Source of the DNA: Pseudobutyrivibrio ruminis
GTDB lineage: Bacteria; Bacillota; Clostridia; Lachnospirales; Lachnospiraceae
NCBI RefSeq assembly: GCF_015057245.1
Contig: NZ_SVET01000004.1
Span: forward strand, 62,001 to 126,000
Reading direction: 5' to 3'
Length of the DNA: 64,000 bases
Shown here: positions 42,083 through 51,740 of the stretch, piece after piece
Numbering within the stretch: position 1 is the stretch's first letter
Layout: every line of letters starts with the position of its first letter
Program-made: the position numbers and the translations under genes
Notes under the pieces: generated by a model
Databases searched by the model: none
What the model was told of the DNA's origin: nothing
Seen by the model: the letters and a program-made list of their open reading frames with translations, nothing else

Positions 42083-43993
42083 CTATTTAAGGTTATTGCT
42101 TTGAAGAAACTTTAAAAACTCATGCTCAGGCAATGGCTTTGTGAAATAGTATCCCTGAATGTAATCAACCCCCAGAGTTTTCATAGTTTCCAGTGCTTCT
42201 TCGGTCTCAATTCCCTCTGCAATTATCTTAATATCCATTGAATGAGCCATATCTATAACAGTTTTAACGATAGCCTGAGCCTTTGTATTCTTAAAATATT
42301 CATCAGTCAGATGCTTATCTAATTTTACAATGCTTACAGGCATATCAATTATGTAATTAAGGTTTGATGTTCCAGCACCAAAATCATCTAATGAAAATGA
42401 TATTCCCTTTTCTCCCAGTTTCTTCATATTGCTAAGAATACTTTCCTTACTAATTAAAGAACTGGTTTCTGTGATTTCCATATTAATAAGTAGTGGTGAA
42501 ATTGCATAATGCTCTAATAGCTCTGTAAATCTGGATACAAATACAGGACTTTCACCCTGCTTTACAGAAAGGTTAAGCTCGATTTTTTCAATGCCCAGTT
42601 TTTCTATCCTGTATGATTTCATAAAGGATAGAACCTTTTTATATATGCTGTCCGATAGAGGGATGATTCTTCCGGTTTCTTCCATGACTGGTATGAAATC
42701 ATTTGGATAAACCAAAGTGCCATCCTTGAGCTTGATTCGCACAAGTGCTTCTGCACCTGTGAATAATCCAGTCGAAACATTGTAGATTGGTTGATAATGC
42801 ATTTCGATTCGGTCTTCTTCCATTGCAGATATAACCATTTTTTCAACTAACTTGTGATTTCTTAGTTCTGCCATGGTCTCTGTATTAACAACAATTTCAC
42901 TTTTGTTAAGCAAATCATGACTGCTTGGAATGAAGTTAGTGAGAAGCATTTGAAGCTCGTCTGCATCCTCTGCTACGTTACAATTAGGAATTACAGTATA
43001 GAAAGGATGTAGGAGAGTAATTGCATCAGCAACATCTGGATTGTCTTCTATAGATTGAAAATATGTGGCAATTTTAAACTTGGTGCTTTCCATAAAATCG
43101 GTATTATCAAATACTAAAAGAAAGTAGCCTTCAGCAGTATCAAATACTTTTGCTGTATCAATGCTAAATAGAAACTCGGAAAGCTTTTCTATTGTCTGTC
43201 TAAGTAGTTTGTTTTCATTAACAGCATCTCCAACGGTTTTGAAGGAAATCATCATCAACGAAAAACTTTTTTTGTTCTGATATAGAAAATCAAAATAGTC
43301 ATGTATAACAGCGGAACTGAAGTGACCGGTTTTTCTGGAGATAGCTCCCTGCGGATTTTCCAACTCAAAATACATTATTAAAGCACCAATACATGCAGCG
43401 AAACTAACAATCAGATATTGAGGTCTTATAAACTGAATGATTGCAGCCAAGCTCCATATCACCATCCATATAAGAAGGGCATGAATCTTTTGGCGCTTGA
43501 TGTGATGTCGTAAAAGGAAAGCGGAAATGGCGACACTTAAAATATAAATCGATGCTAATATGTAGGTCAGTATGGCAGCTGGGCCATAGGAATATAGCTT
43601 GATTCCGTCGTAATAAAAATTGAGAGGCAAATACAGAGTTAATAAAACTCCACCAACAAAGCAAAACTTGATGAATCTATCCAAAATAATTTCTGCCTGG
43701 CTTCCTTTTGTTTCTACTATATCTGAAACGGTATATTTAAAGGCGAAGAAGGAAACGACTTGCAGTGATTGCAGATAGAATTTTCCTACTAGTGTGATAA
43801 TCATTGGATTGTATCTATATCCATAAACGATGAAATAACAAGAAGCTATATCCAGGATGACACAGGCCAAGATAGCATATAAGGTTTCGATAAAACGGCG
43901 TTCTGAAACAAGCCCCATAGTTGGTTGACGTTTATAAAAAAACAGGAGCATGGATACAATAATTAGGCCGCATACTTGAGTGTATATATTCAT
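42083..43993 (-). CDS. Membrane c-di-GMP phosphodiesterase (EAL domain)
   Basis: The start at 43993 (MNIYTQVCGLIIV) is chosen because AGGAA lies eight bases upstream; an in-frame ATG at 44038 lacks a good site. Residues 5-220 hold about seven membrane helices. Residues 235-360 look like a degenerate GGDEF-fold region with no GGDEF motif. Residues 390-636 are an EAL domain with GAEALVRI, LNLSVK, MEITET, LDDFGAG, VKLDK, AEGIE and QGYYFTKPL, so all catalytic and metal residues appear present. It should hydrolyse c-di-GMP at the membrane. Confidence 0.87.
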   Translation of the reverse strand: MNIYTQVCGLIIVSMLLFFYKRQPTMGLVSERRFIETLYAILACVILDIASCYFIVYGYRYNPMIITLVGKFYLQSLQVVSFFAFKYTVSDIVETKGSQAEIILDRFIKFCFVGGVLLTLYLPLNFYYDGIKLYSYGPAAILTYILASIYILSVAISAFLLRHHIKRQKIHALLIWMVIWSLAAIIQFIRPQYLIVSFAACIGALIMYFELENPQGAISRKTGHFSSAVIHDYFDFLYQNKKSFSLMMISFKTVGDAVNENKLLRQTIEKLSEFLFSIDTAKVFDTAEGYFLLVFDNTDFMESTKFKIATYFQSIEDNPDVADAITLLHPFYTVIPNCNVAEDADELQMLLTNFIPSSHDLLNKSEIVVNTETMAELRNHKLVEKMVISAMEEDRIEMHYQPIYNVSTGLFTGAEALVRIKLKDGTLVYPNDFIPVMEETGRIIPLSDSIYKKVLSFMKSYRIEKLGIEKIELNLSVKQGESPVFVSRFTELLEHYAISPLLINMEITETSSLISKESILSNMKKLGEKGISFSLDDFGAGTSNLNYIIDMPVSIVKLDKHLTDEYFKNTKAQAIVKTVIDMAHSMDIKIIAEGIETEEALETMKTLGVDYIQGYYFTKPLPEHEFLKFLQSNNLK

Positions 43994-44135
43994 AAAATCA
44001 TTCCTATGTGTAGTATTTAAACTGATTATAGCATTCATTTTACGTGGAATTGCCTAAAACTCAGAAAGTTCAAAGAATGTTCAAAAAGTGACAAAAAACA
44101 ATCGAAAAAATTTAATAATTTAGTGCGTTAAAGTG

Positions 44136-44165
44136 TTGACTCATACTAGATGAAAGGGGTAAAAT
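44136..44165 (+). promoter_or_regulatory. Putative promoter of ilvE
   Basis: TTGACT at 44136-44141 and TAAAAT at 44160-44165 are separated by 18 bases. They lie about 50 bases before the ilvE start. No T-box or leader-peptide attenuator was found in the 222-base divergent region. Confidence 0.6.
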
Positions 44166-44215
44166 TTCTATTAATATTTAATAAGATCAAAGCATAGATT
44201 TCATGGAGGCGGAAA

Positions 44216-45280
44216 ATGGAAATCAGATTTGAAAAGCGTGAACAATTAAAAGAAAAACCAGACTGGAACAACCTTGGATTTGGAAAGTATATGACAGACT
44301 ACATGTTCGTCTGTGATTGGGATAGAGAGATAGGTTGGCACGATGCCAGAATTGTCCCAGAGGGACCAATTGAATTAGATCCAGCATGTATGACTCTCCA
44401 TTATGCTCAGGAGACATTTGAAGGTATGAAGGCATATCGTCGTGAGGATGGAAAAATCCAGCTTTTCAGACCTGAAATGAATGCAAAGAGAATGATTAAT
44501 TCTAATGAAAGACTTTGCATGCCAGCATTCCCAGTTGAGGACTTTGTTGCAGCTGTTAAGGCTCTTGTTAAGACAGAGCAGGATTGGGTTCCATCTCAGA
44601 AGGATACATCACTTTACATTAGACCATTTATGTTCGCTACAGAGGCTGCTCTTGGTGTTCATATGGCAAAATCATACAAATTTATGATTCTTTGTTGTCC
44701 AGTTGGCGCATATTATGCGACAGGACTTGACCCAGTAAAGATTTTAGTAGAAAATGAATTAGTACGAGCAGTTGCAGGCGGTACTGGCTTTACAAAATGT
44801 GGTGGAAATTATGCGGGTTCTATCGCAGGTCAGGTAAAGGCAGAGAAGCTTGGCTATTCTCAGGTTCTTTGGCTGGATGGTAACGAGCGTAAGTACGTTG
44901 AGGAAGTTGGTACAATGAACATCATGTTCAAGATTGATGGAGAGATTTGGACAGCTCCAACAGTTGGTACTGTACTCCCAGGTGTTACTAGAGATTCTAT
45001 GATCCATTTATTAAGAGATTGGGGATATAATGTTAGAGAGGAACGCCTCGCAATTGATGATCTTATGAAGGCTGGTCACGATGGCAAGCTTGAGGAGGTC
45101 TTTGGTACAGGAACAGCAGCAGTTATTTCTCCAGTAGGTGAGCTCCGTTTTAAGGATGATGTTGTTGTAATAAATGGAGGTAAAACCGGAGAGCTTACGC
45201 AAAAGCTTTATGATACTCTTACAGGTATCCAGTGGGGTAGGCTTGAGGACAAATATGGATGGACAACTCTAGTAGATTAA
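44216..45280 (+). CDS. ilvE: Branched-chain amino acid aminotransferase
   Basis: This 354-residue PLP enzyme of fold type IV has GGAGG before the ATG. It matches the larger BCAT subgroup throughout. LHYAQETFEGMKAYR, LYIRPFMFAT, the PLP-lysine region FTKCGGNYAGS (Lys before CGGNY), QVLWLDGNERKYVEEVGTMNIMF and GTAAVISPVG are all intact. It transfers the amino group between Leu/Ile/Val and 2-oxoglutarate. The next gene begins 22 bases before its stop codon in another frame. Confidence 0.95.
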   Translation: MEIRFEKREQLKEKPDWNNLGFGKYMTDYMFVCDWDREIGWHDARIVPEGPIELDPACMTLHYAQETFEGMKAYRREDGKIQLFRPEMNAKRMINSNERLCMPAFPVEDFVAAVKALVKTEQDWVPSQKDTSLYIRPFMFATEAALGVHMAKSYKFMILCCPVGAYYATGLDPVKILVENELVRAVAGGTGFTKCGGNYAGSIAGQVKAEKLGYSQVLWLDGNERKYVEEVGTMNIMFKIDGEIWTAPTVGTVLPGVTRDSMIHLLRDWGYNVREERLAIDDLMKAGHDGKLEEVFGTGTAAVISPVGELRFKDDVVVINGGKTGELTQKLYDTLTGIQWGRLEDKYGWTTLVD

Positions 45281-47895
45281 ATTTTGAATTGGAAATCAAT
45301 AATGATGATATGCAGTCAATCCAGGATGCATTCTGCAAATCTAATGATATGTATATCATGTGTATTGGGAAAAACTTAGGACAAATTACATCCTTCTCAG
45401 GTTCAAAGCCTGAGGAGGATTTTGTTGACTCCAATTTTTCTTCTGAACTTAGAAGAGAAATTGTTGATTCTTTCGTGGATGGTTCCGCGGAAAACATCGT
45501 GGAAAGATATGGTACAAATGATTATCTCATGTACAGGGGCGTAGCTATCAGAGGTTCCGAAGGAGAGCTTATGGGGGCATGGCTTTGCTTTGGCGTTGAT
45601 AGAACACAAGTCCCTATCGAAGTCAGATTGGATTCCTCGATTCGTCTTACTACAAAGGATTCCTTCGACAAATCAATTTCACTAATTGAAACTCTTACAA
45701 AGTATTATTTCGCAGAAAAATTCAAATCACATCTTTTGCGTCAAAAATTGATGCAAGAAAAAGATGTTGAGAATGAAATTACATATAAGCTAAAGAAAAA
45801 TGAAATCATGACAGATATCCTTCGTTTGATGGAGTCAGAGAATTCATTTTCAAAGATATCCGAGGATATTCTCAAGGAATCAGGCAGATATTTAGACTGT
45901 ACACACACAGCTTTGCTTCAGATTGATTCCAGCGGAGTGGGTGTGGATATGATTTCTGAGTGGTGTGCAGATGGCAGCAAAGCGCTGATTTCTCACTTTC
46001 AGGAGGTTCCTTTGGTGGAACTGCCATTTATGAATGGAAAGCCATACACCATTTCATCGGATGCTTCACTTCCTGAAGCCTTCGAGATTTTCTTCATTAA
46101 ATACGGAATTAAGGCAGCTATTTTCTTACCTATCAATGTTAATGATTCAGCTGCAATGTATTTATGTTTCTTCTCTATTGGAGAGGAGAGAAAGTGGAGT
46201 GTGGATGATTTGCGTTTTGCAAACGATATAAAACGCATCATTCATACTGTTTTAGTTAAAAAGATTACTACCAATTCCCTGGCTAGTTCTTACAATGCTC
46301 TTGAGGCAATTCTACAGAATGCTGGCTATGGAGTTGTTGTTGCAGATTTGGCTCAAAACCAAATCCTTTATACAAACGATACCTTCAAAATCATGTTTGA
46401 AAATGAAGTTGACAGGTTGGCAATCGAAGAAATAATTTTCGATGAGAGATATACTCTTCCAGAGCTAAATGGCTATTCAGCCAATGGGTCAGGAAAGTGG
46501 TTCGATATTTCAATGGATACTCTTAAGTGGGTGGACGGAAGAGATGTTAGAATGATTACTTTCTACGACATCACAGATCTTCGTATCTACCAAAAGAAGG
46601 TTGAGAAACAGGCCCAGGAGGATATCCTGACAGGCCTCTATAACAGACAGGCTTGCGAAAAGGACATTTCCTTAGAGTTCCATGTGGCTAAAAAGCTTGA
46701 TACGAAGTTTGCAGTACTTATGATTGACTTGGATGATTTTGCCAGCGTCAACGAAGGACTGGGCTACAAAATCGGTGACGACTTGCTTGAGTATGTTGCT
46801 CATAGCATTAACGATATTTCTTATATCCACGGTAAATGTTACCGTGTAGGTGGCGATGAATTTGCGGTCCTGGTTGATCATGAAAACTATGATAATCTTG
46901 ATTTAATTATCAAGAGAATTATGAATCTTTTTGATAATCCATGGAGACTTAATGATCAGGATTACTATTGCACAATGAGCATGGGGTGTGTTAAAGCACC
47001 TGCTGATTTAGAGGATTCTGTAGATATTTTAACAAGACTTAATATCGCAGTTCATGGTGCTAAAAACAAAGGTAAAAACCGATTTGAGTACTATAGTCCA
47101 AAATCAGAAGCAGTTATGGCAGAAAAGGTCAAGATGGACCAGGCCATGAGAAAGGCTGTAGAGGATGATTGCAAAGAATTCGAGGTTTATTTCCAGCCTA
47201 TCATGGAATTTATCAATGGCCTGCCACAGTGTTGCGGTTCCGAAGCGCTAGTTAGATGGAATTCATCTGAATATGGCATGCTTATGCCAGACAGATTTAT
47301 CAGTCAGGCAGAGCAGATGAGGCTTATCAATGCTATTGGAGATCATGTCCTTTTGGAGGCTGCAAAGGCATGTAAGCATTGGAACGATTTTGGTCATCCT
47401 GAATACAAGGTCAATGTCAACCTGTCAGTAGTTCAGTTGACTCAAAATGATTTCATTGAAAAACTGAAAAACGTACTGGAAGTTACATCAATTAATCCTA
47501 GAAACTTGACTCTAGAAGTAACAGAGTCTTTAGCTATAAATGATATGGAATGGATGGTAAAGATACTAAAGGCCATTCGAGAATTGGGATGCAGAGTTGC
47601 GCTGGATGATTTCGGCACAGGTTATTCTTCCCTCAATCATATTAGGAGTATGCCTATCGATACTATCAAAATCGATAAAGCATTTGTCTCAGAAATGGAT
47701 TCAGATCATTTCTCAGAAGCATTTGTAAAGACTATCTCCGAGCTTGCTGATTCCCTTGACGTAGATGTATGCGTTGAAGGAGTTGAAATAGACAAGCAGA
47801 TAGATATGATTGGCAAGTTTTCCGTTAATTTAGCTCAAGGCTTCTTTTTCGACAAACCACTATCTAGAGGAGAGTTTGAAAAGAAATATTTATAA
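45259..47895 (+). CDS. GAF-GGDEF-EAL bifunctional c-di-GMP protein
   Basis: The 878-residue product has an N-terminal sensory region, a GAF-like domain (residues about 195-335) and a PAS-like segment (about 345-440). A GGDEF domain follows (DILTGLYNRQA, then RVGGDEFAVL; about 450-605), then an EAL domain (GSEALVRW, NLSV, LEVTES, LDDFGTGYSSLNH, IKIDKAF, VEGVE, QGFFFDKPL; about 620-878). Both catalytic motifs are intact. No RxxD inhibition site is seen at the usual place before GGDEF. The first ATG overlaps the ilvE stop by 22 bases; a later in-frame ATG at 45310 is possible. No membrane helix is visible, so it is probably cytoplasmic. Confidence 0.85.
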   Translation: MDNSSRLNFELEINNDDMQSIQDAFCKSNDMYIMCIGKNLGQITSFSGSKPEEDFVDSNFSSELRREIVDSFVDGSAENIVERYGTNDYLMYRGVAIRGSEGELMGAWLCFGVDRTQVPIEVRLDSSIRLTTKDSFDKSISLIETLTKYYFAEKFKSHLLRQKLMQEKDVENEITYKLKKNEIMTDILRLMESENSFSKISEDILKESGRYLDCTHTALLQIDSSGVGVDMISEWCADGSKALISHFQEVPLVELPFMNGKPYTISSDASLPEAFEIFFIKYGIKAAIFLPINVNDSAAMYLCFFSIGEERKWSVDDLRFANDIKRIIHTVLVKKITTNSLASSYNALEAILQNAGYGVVVADLAQNQILYTNDTFKIMFENEVDRLAIEEIIFDERYTLPELNGYSANGSGKWFDISMDTLKWVDGRDVRMITFYDITDLRIYQKKVEKQAQEDILTGLYNRQACEKDISLEFHVAKKLDTKFAVLMIDLDDFASVNEGLGYKIGDDLLEYVAHSINDISYIHGKCYRVGGDEFAVLVDHENYDNLDLIIKRIMNLFDNPWRLNDQDYYCTMSMGCVKAPADLEDSVDILTRLNIAVHGAKNKGKNRFEYYSPKSEAVMAEKVKMDQAMRKAVEDDCKEFEVYFQPIMEFINGLPQCCGSEALVRWNSSEYGMLMPDRFISQAEQMRLINAIGDHVLLEAAKACKHWNDFGHPEYKVNVNLSVVQLTQNDFIEKLKNVLEVTSINPRNLTLEVTESLAINDMEWMVKILKAIRELGCRVALDDFGTGYSSLNHIRSMPIDTIKIDKAFVSEMDSDHFSEAFVKTISELADSLDVDVCVEGVEIDKQIDMIGKFSVNLAQGFFFDKPLSRGEFEKKYL

Positions 47896-47910
47896 AAGAA
47901 AGGGATTATA

Positions 47911-49161
47911 ATGTACACACTACAGGACATCAAAAACACAGATCCAGAAGTAGCAGAGGCAATTGTTAAGGAGTTCAATCGCCAGTCAGAACACATCGAG
48001 CTTATCGCTTCAGAAAACTGGGTATCACCAGCAGTAATGTCAGCAATGGGCTCAGTACTTACAAACAAGTACGCTGAGGGGTATCCAGGAAAGCGCTATT
48101 ATGGTGGTTGCTCAGAAGTTGATGTAATCGAGGAGCTTGCTCGTGAACGTGCAAAAGAGCTTTTTGGTTGCGAATATGTCAACGTTCAGCCTCATTCTGG
48201 TGCGCAGGCCAACATGGCAGTGCAGTTTGCAGTGCTTAAGCCAGGGGACACAGTTATGGGTATGAATTTGGATCACGGCGGACACCTTACACACGGTTCA
48301 CCTGCCAACTTCTCTGGTACTTATTTCAACATTGTTCCTTATGGAGTAAACGATGATGGTTTCATCGATTACGATGAAGTAGAGCGTATAGCACTTGAGT
48401 GCAAGCCTAAGATGATTATTGCAGGAGCTTCTGCATATTGTCGTAAGATTGACTTCAAGCGCTTCAGAGAAATCTGTGACAAAGTTGATGCAGTTCTGTT
48501 TGTGGACATGGCTCACATTGCTGGTCTTGTAGCAGCAGGCGTCCATGAGAGCCCAATCCCATATGCAGATATAGTTACCACCACTACACACAAGACTCTT
48601 CGCGGTCCTAGAGGTGGTATGATTATGGCAACAGCCGAAGCTAATGAAAAGTACAATTTCAATAAGGCTGTATTCCCAGGAATCCAGGGTGGCCCACTTA
48701 TGCATGTTATTGCAGGTAAGGCTGTATGCTTCAAGGAAGCTTTAGACCCTTCATTCAAGGAATATGGTAAGCAGATTGTAAAGAATGCTCAGGCACTATG
48801 CAAAGGACTTCAGGACAGAGGCATTAAAATTGTTTCTGGTGGTACCGACAATCACTTGATGCTCATCGACTTAACTCCATTTGAGCTTACAGGCAAGGTT
48901 GTTGAGAAGCTTCTTGATGATGCGCATATCACAGCAAATAAAAACACAATTCCTAACGATCCAAAGTCGCCATTCGTAACATCTGGTATTCGTCTTGGTA
49001 CACCAGCTGCTACAACACGTGGACTTAAGGAGGATGATTTCGACAAGGTTGCTGAGGCAATTGCAGTTGTTATCAAGGAGCAGGAAGCTGGCGTAGAAAA
49101 AGCTCGCAAAATTATAAAAGAAATTACAGATAAATATCCACTTACTGGCGAAATGTGTTAA
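47911..49161 (+). CDS. glyA: Serine hydroxymethyltransferase
   Basis: This 416-residue PLP enzyme is of normal family length, with AAAGGGA ahead of the ATG. It has the signature SENWVSPAVMSAMGSVLTNKYAEGYPGKRYYGG, the PLP-binding Lys in TTTTHKTLRGPRGG, and IRLGTPAATTRG. It interconverts serine and glycine and supplies one-carbon units on tetrahydrofolate. It follows the GGDEF-EAL gene by 15 bases. Confidence 0.96.
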   Translation: MYTLQDIKNTDPEVAEAIVKEFNRQSEHIELIASENWVSPAVMSAMGSVLTNKYAEGYPGKRYYGGCSEVDVIEELARERAKELFGCEYVNVQPHSGAQANMAVQFAVLKPGDTVMGMNLDHGGHLTHGSPANFSGTYFNIVPYGVNDDGFIDYDEVERIALECKPKMIIAGASAYCRKIDFKRFREICDKVDAVLFVDMAHIAGLVAAGVHESPIPYADIVTTTTHKTLRGPRGGMIMATAEANEKYNFNKAVFPGIQGGPLMHVIAGKAVCFKEALDPSFKEYGKQIVKNAQALCKGLQDRGIKIVSGGTDNHLMLIDLTPFELTGKVVEKLLDDAHITANKNTIPNDPKSPFVTSGIRLGTPAATTRGLKEDDFDKVAEAIAVVIKEQEAGVEKARKIIKEITDKYPLTGEMC

Positions 49162-49199
49162 AGTAAAAGAAATAATTAATAATTTAGGGGAATCGATTT

Positions 49200-51557
49200 A
49201 TGAGGAGAGTTTCTTTTATAGGAAACCATTTGAAGAATTTGACATATCTAGTAATTATGGGCCTTGTTATATCCTTATTGCAAGGCCCTCTTTTTGTGTC
49301 TGCTTCAAATGTTCAACCTAAGACAGTTAAAATTGGCTACTATGAGAATGAAATATTCCAGGAAGGAGCCTCCGAAGATGCTATAAAATCAGGCTATGCC
49401 TATGAATACTATATGAAGCTTTCTGAGTACACAGGATGGCGTTATGAGTATGTGTATGGCAGCTTTAATGAGCTTTATCAGATGTTACTGGATGGCGATA
49501 TCGATATGCTTGCCGGCCTTGCTTATAAGGAAGAAAGAGCGGATTTGATTGGCTATCCGGATATGGCAATGGGTACCGAATCCTACAACCTGGTTAAATA
49601 CGAAAGTAATCATGAAATAACTAGTGATGTGGAGACGTTAGCGGGACATTCTATTGGTGTGCTTGATAGTGCCATGGCAGATGCATTAGATGAATATCTT
49701 GATAAATATAATGTAGATGCCGATGTGGTACGTTATGAATATACTGACGAGCTCACAGAAGATTTTGAAGCAGGAGTAGTAGATGTTCTTGCTGTTGAAG
49801 GTGAAGGTACAAATAAGAGAAGTGGTTACGAGGTTCTTTTGACCTTCGGAATGACTGATTATTATATTTGTGTCAGCAACAGCAGAGGTGACCTTCTAAA
49901 AGAATTAAATGATGCACAGACTGATTTATTTAATGACGAGCCATATTATACAAGCTCACTTAGTTCAAAGTATCATGGCTCCAGCGTATCGGCGCAGGCA
50001 TTGTCATCAGTTGAAAGAGCCTGGCTGGAAAATAATGATTCGTTGACGGTTGGCTATTTAAACAATTATCTTCCATACAGTTCTACAGATGTGTATGGAA
50101 ATGTAACAGGTGTTATCAGAGAACTGATGCCTGCCATTTTCAATGCTATTGATGTGAACAATATCAGCGTGTCCTATGTGGGATATGATACATACGAAGA
50201 TATGATGACTGCCATCAATAACGAAGAAATTGATGTTGCCTTTCCAGTAGGTGGTGGTATATATCACTCTGAGCAAAATGGTATTTACCAGACAGAGCCA
50301 ATAGTATCTATCAGTACTGAGTTGGTATTCGATAATGTTGTGGTTAATCCTAGCGCTGCTACATTTGCTGTAAATAGCAGTAATAGCATGCGGTACTATT
50401 ACATAAAGACATATTATCCAGAGGCAGAGATAGTTTATTACGACAATATCGAACAGTGTTTGGAAGCTGTTATGAAGCATGAAGTTGATTGTACTACTCT
50501 CAATGGTTTGCGTGCTGGTGAGATTCTTAAGAATTACAAGTACAACCGATTATCCGTTAGACAGCTTTCTGAGAAGGATGGCAGATGCCTTGGCGTATTA
50601 ATTGGTAATGATGGTTTGCTACGTCTTTTAAACCGAGGTATTAATATTCTTACAGAAGATTATTCTGAAAGTATTGCTTATAAATACACAAATGATTTAT
50701 ACAACTATTCATTTATCGACTGGCTGGATGACTATCTTGTGGGCGTTTTAGTAATTATTGTCTTGATTGTTGTAGTTTCAGTAATCATCCTTCATATTAG
50801 AACCATTCGAAAGAATAGAGTTATACTTGCTCTTCGCAATTCCAATAAAAATCAATTGGTTCTTATTGAAAATATTGCAAGAAATATTAAGGAGCCAATT
50901 ACTGAAATTCATAATCTTTCAAGTACAGCTAGTCAGGTGATGGACGATGAAAAATTAGTAAGTGATAGCTTGAAAAAGATTGCGGATGACAGCGAAGGCA
51001 TCCAGACTACTGCCGACAAAATTATCGATGCAAGTATTCTTGATAAGGGCAAGCTGATTCTTAATAAAGGAAAGGTTAATGTGGCGGCCTTTGCAAAAAA
51101 TATTGAAGGTTATATACAGCCACGGGCTGATGCTAAGGGTATTAATTATTCTGTTAAGACAAAAAAGATTAAGACCAAGGATATTATGGTAGATAGAGAA
51201 CGATTAATGCAGGCAATTATGGCGGTTATCGACAATTCTCTAAAGTTTACAGGTGCAGGTGGTACCATAAAGGTAACAGTGGAAGAACAGCCTTGCAGCA
51301 ACATGAGTATGGCAAGGATGGTATTCACAATCAAAGATGACGGTATTGGCATGAGCGATGAGTTTAAAGACATTGCCTTTGATGCTTTCACTAAAGAGGA
51401 AAATGCTTTGGATGCGAATCTGACAGGCGTCGGCCTGGGACTTACCATTACGAAAAAGCTTGTGGAGCTTATGGGCGGTTATATCACTCTTATGTCGAAA
51501 AAGAATCTAGGAACAGAGGTAACAATCACCTTGGATTGCAAAATAAGCTACAATTAA
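49200..51557 (+). CDS. Two periplasmic-binding-like domains plus a kinase core lacking the phospho-acceptor His
   Basis: A signal/anchor helix (residues 15-36) precedes two bacterial SBP family 3 domains (about 42-250 and 270-490) and a membrane helix (about 510-535). A histidine-kinase core follows. The dimerisation helix reads IARNIKEPITEIHNL. Against the normal SHEIRTPL motif, the His is Arg561 and the Glu is Asn562, so it cannot autophosphorylate in the usual way. The ATPase part keeps its N box (IDNSLKFTGAGG), G1 (DDGIGM) and G2 (GVGLGLTI). It may sense amino acids or peptides outside the cell and act by ATP-dependent binding or as a pseudokinase. No response regulator is nearby. Confidence 0.8.
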   Translation: MRRVSFIGNHLKNLTYLVIMGLVISLLQGPLFVSASNVQPKTVKIGYYENEIFQEGASEDAIKSGYAYEYYMKLSEYTGWRYEYVYGSFNELYQMLLDGDIDMLAGLAYKEERADLIGYPDMAMGTESYNLVKYESNHEITSDVETLAGHSIGVLDSAMADALDEYLDKYNVDADVVRYEYTDELTEDFEAGVVDVLAVEGEGTNKRSGYEVLLTFGMTDYYICVSNSRGDLLKELNDAQTDLFNDEPYYTSSLSSKYHGSSVSAQALSSVERAWLENNDSLTVGYLNNYLPYSSTDVYGNVTGVIRELMPAIFNAIDVNNISVSYVGYDTYEDMMTAINNEEIDVAFPVGGGIYHSEQNGIYQTEPIVSISTELVFDNVVVNPSAATFAVNSSNSMRYYYIKTYYPEAEIVYYDNIEQCLEAVMKHEVDCTTLNGLRAGEILKNYKYNRLSVRQLSEKDGRCLGVLIGNDGLLRLLNRGINILTEDYSESIAYKYTNDLYNYSFIDWLDDYLVGVLVIIVLIVVVSVIILHIRTIRKNRVILALRNSNKNQLVLIENIARNIKEPITEIHNLSSTASQVMDDEKLVSDSLKKIADDSEGIQTTADKIIDASILDKGKLILNKGKVNVAAFAKNIEGYIQPRADAKGINYSVKTKKIKTKDIMVDRERLMQAIMAVIDNSLKFTGAGGTIKVTVEEQPCSNMSMARMVFTIKDDGIGMSDEFKDIAFDAFTKEENALDANLTGVGLGLTITKKLVELMGGYITLMSKKNLGTEVTITLDCKISYN

Positions 51558-51561
51558 CGGA

Positions 51562-51592
51562 TAGAGACTGGTTTAGACCGGTCTCTATTTTT
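51562..51592 (+). terminator. Rho-independent terminator after the sensor gene
   Basis: The stem AGAGACTGGT / ACCGGTCTCT has one mismatch-type pair (T-G) and a four-base loop, and is followed by ATTTTTG. Confidence 0.88.
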
Positions 51593-51636
51593 GTTGCCTA
51601 AATGTCTGAAAAAACAATTTTAGAACATAGATTGTA

Positions 51637-51664
51637 TTGACATTAACACATTACATTTTATAAT
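51637..51664 (+). promoter_or_regulatory. Strong promoter of the adhesin-sortase unit
   Basis: Both boxes match the vegetative consensus perfectly: TTGACA (51637-51642) and TATAAT (51659-51664) with a 16-base spacer. The start codon lies 77 bases downstream, leaving a moderate 5' leader. Confidence 0.85.
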
Positions 51665-51740
51665 AATAAACTGGTTTGGAATGATTTAGTTTCCAAGTGG
51701 GGGGCAAGAGTATTGAGACACAAGAAGGGAACTATAGATA

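Noticed and set aside
43994..44215. T-box or leader peptide ahead of ilvE
   Set aside because: No specifier-like hairpins, T-box sequence or short Leu/Ile/Val-rich frame was found.
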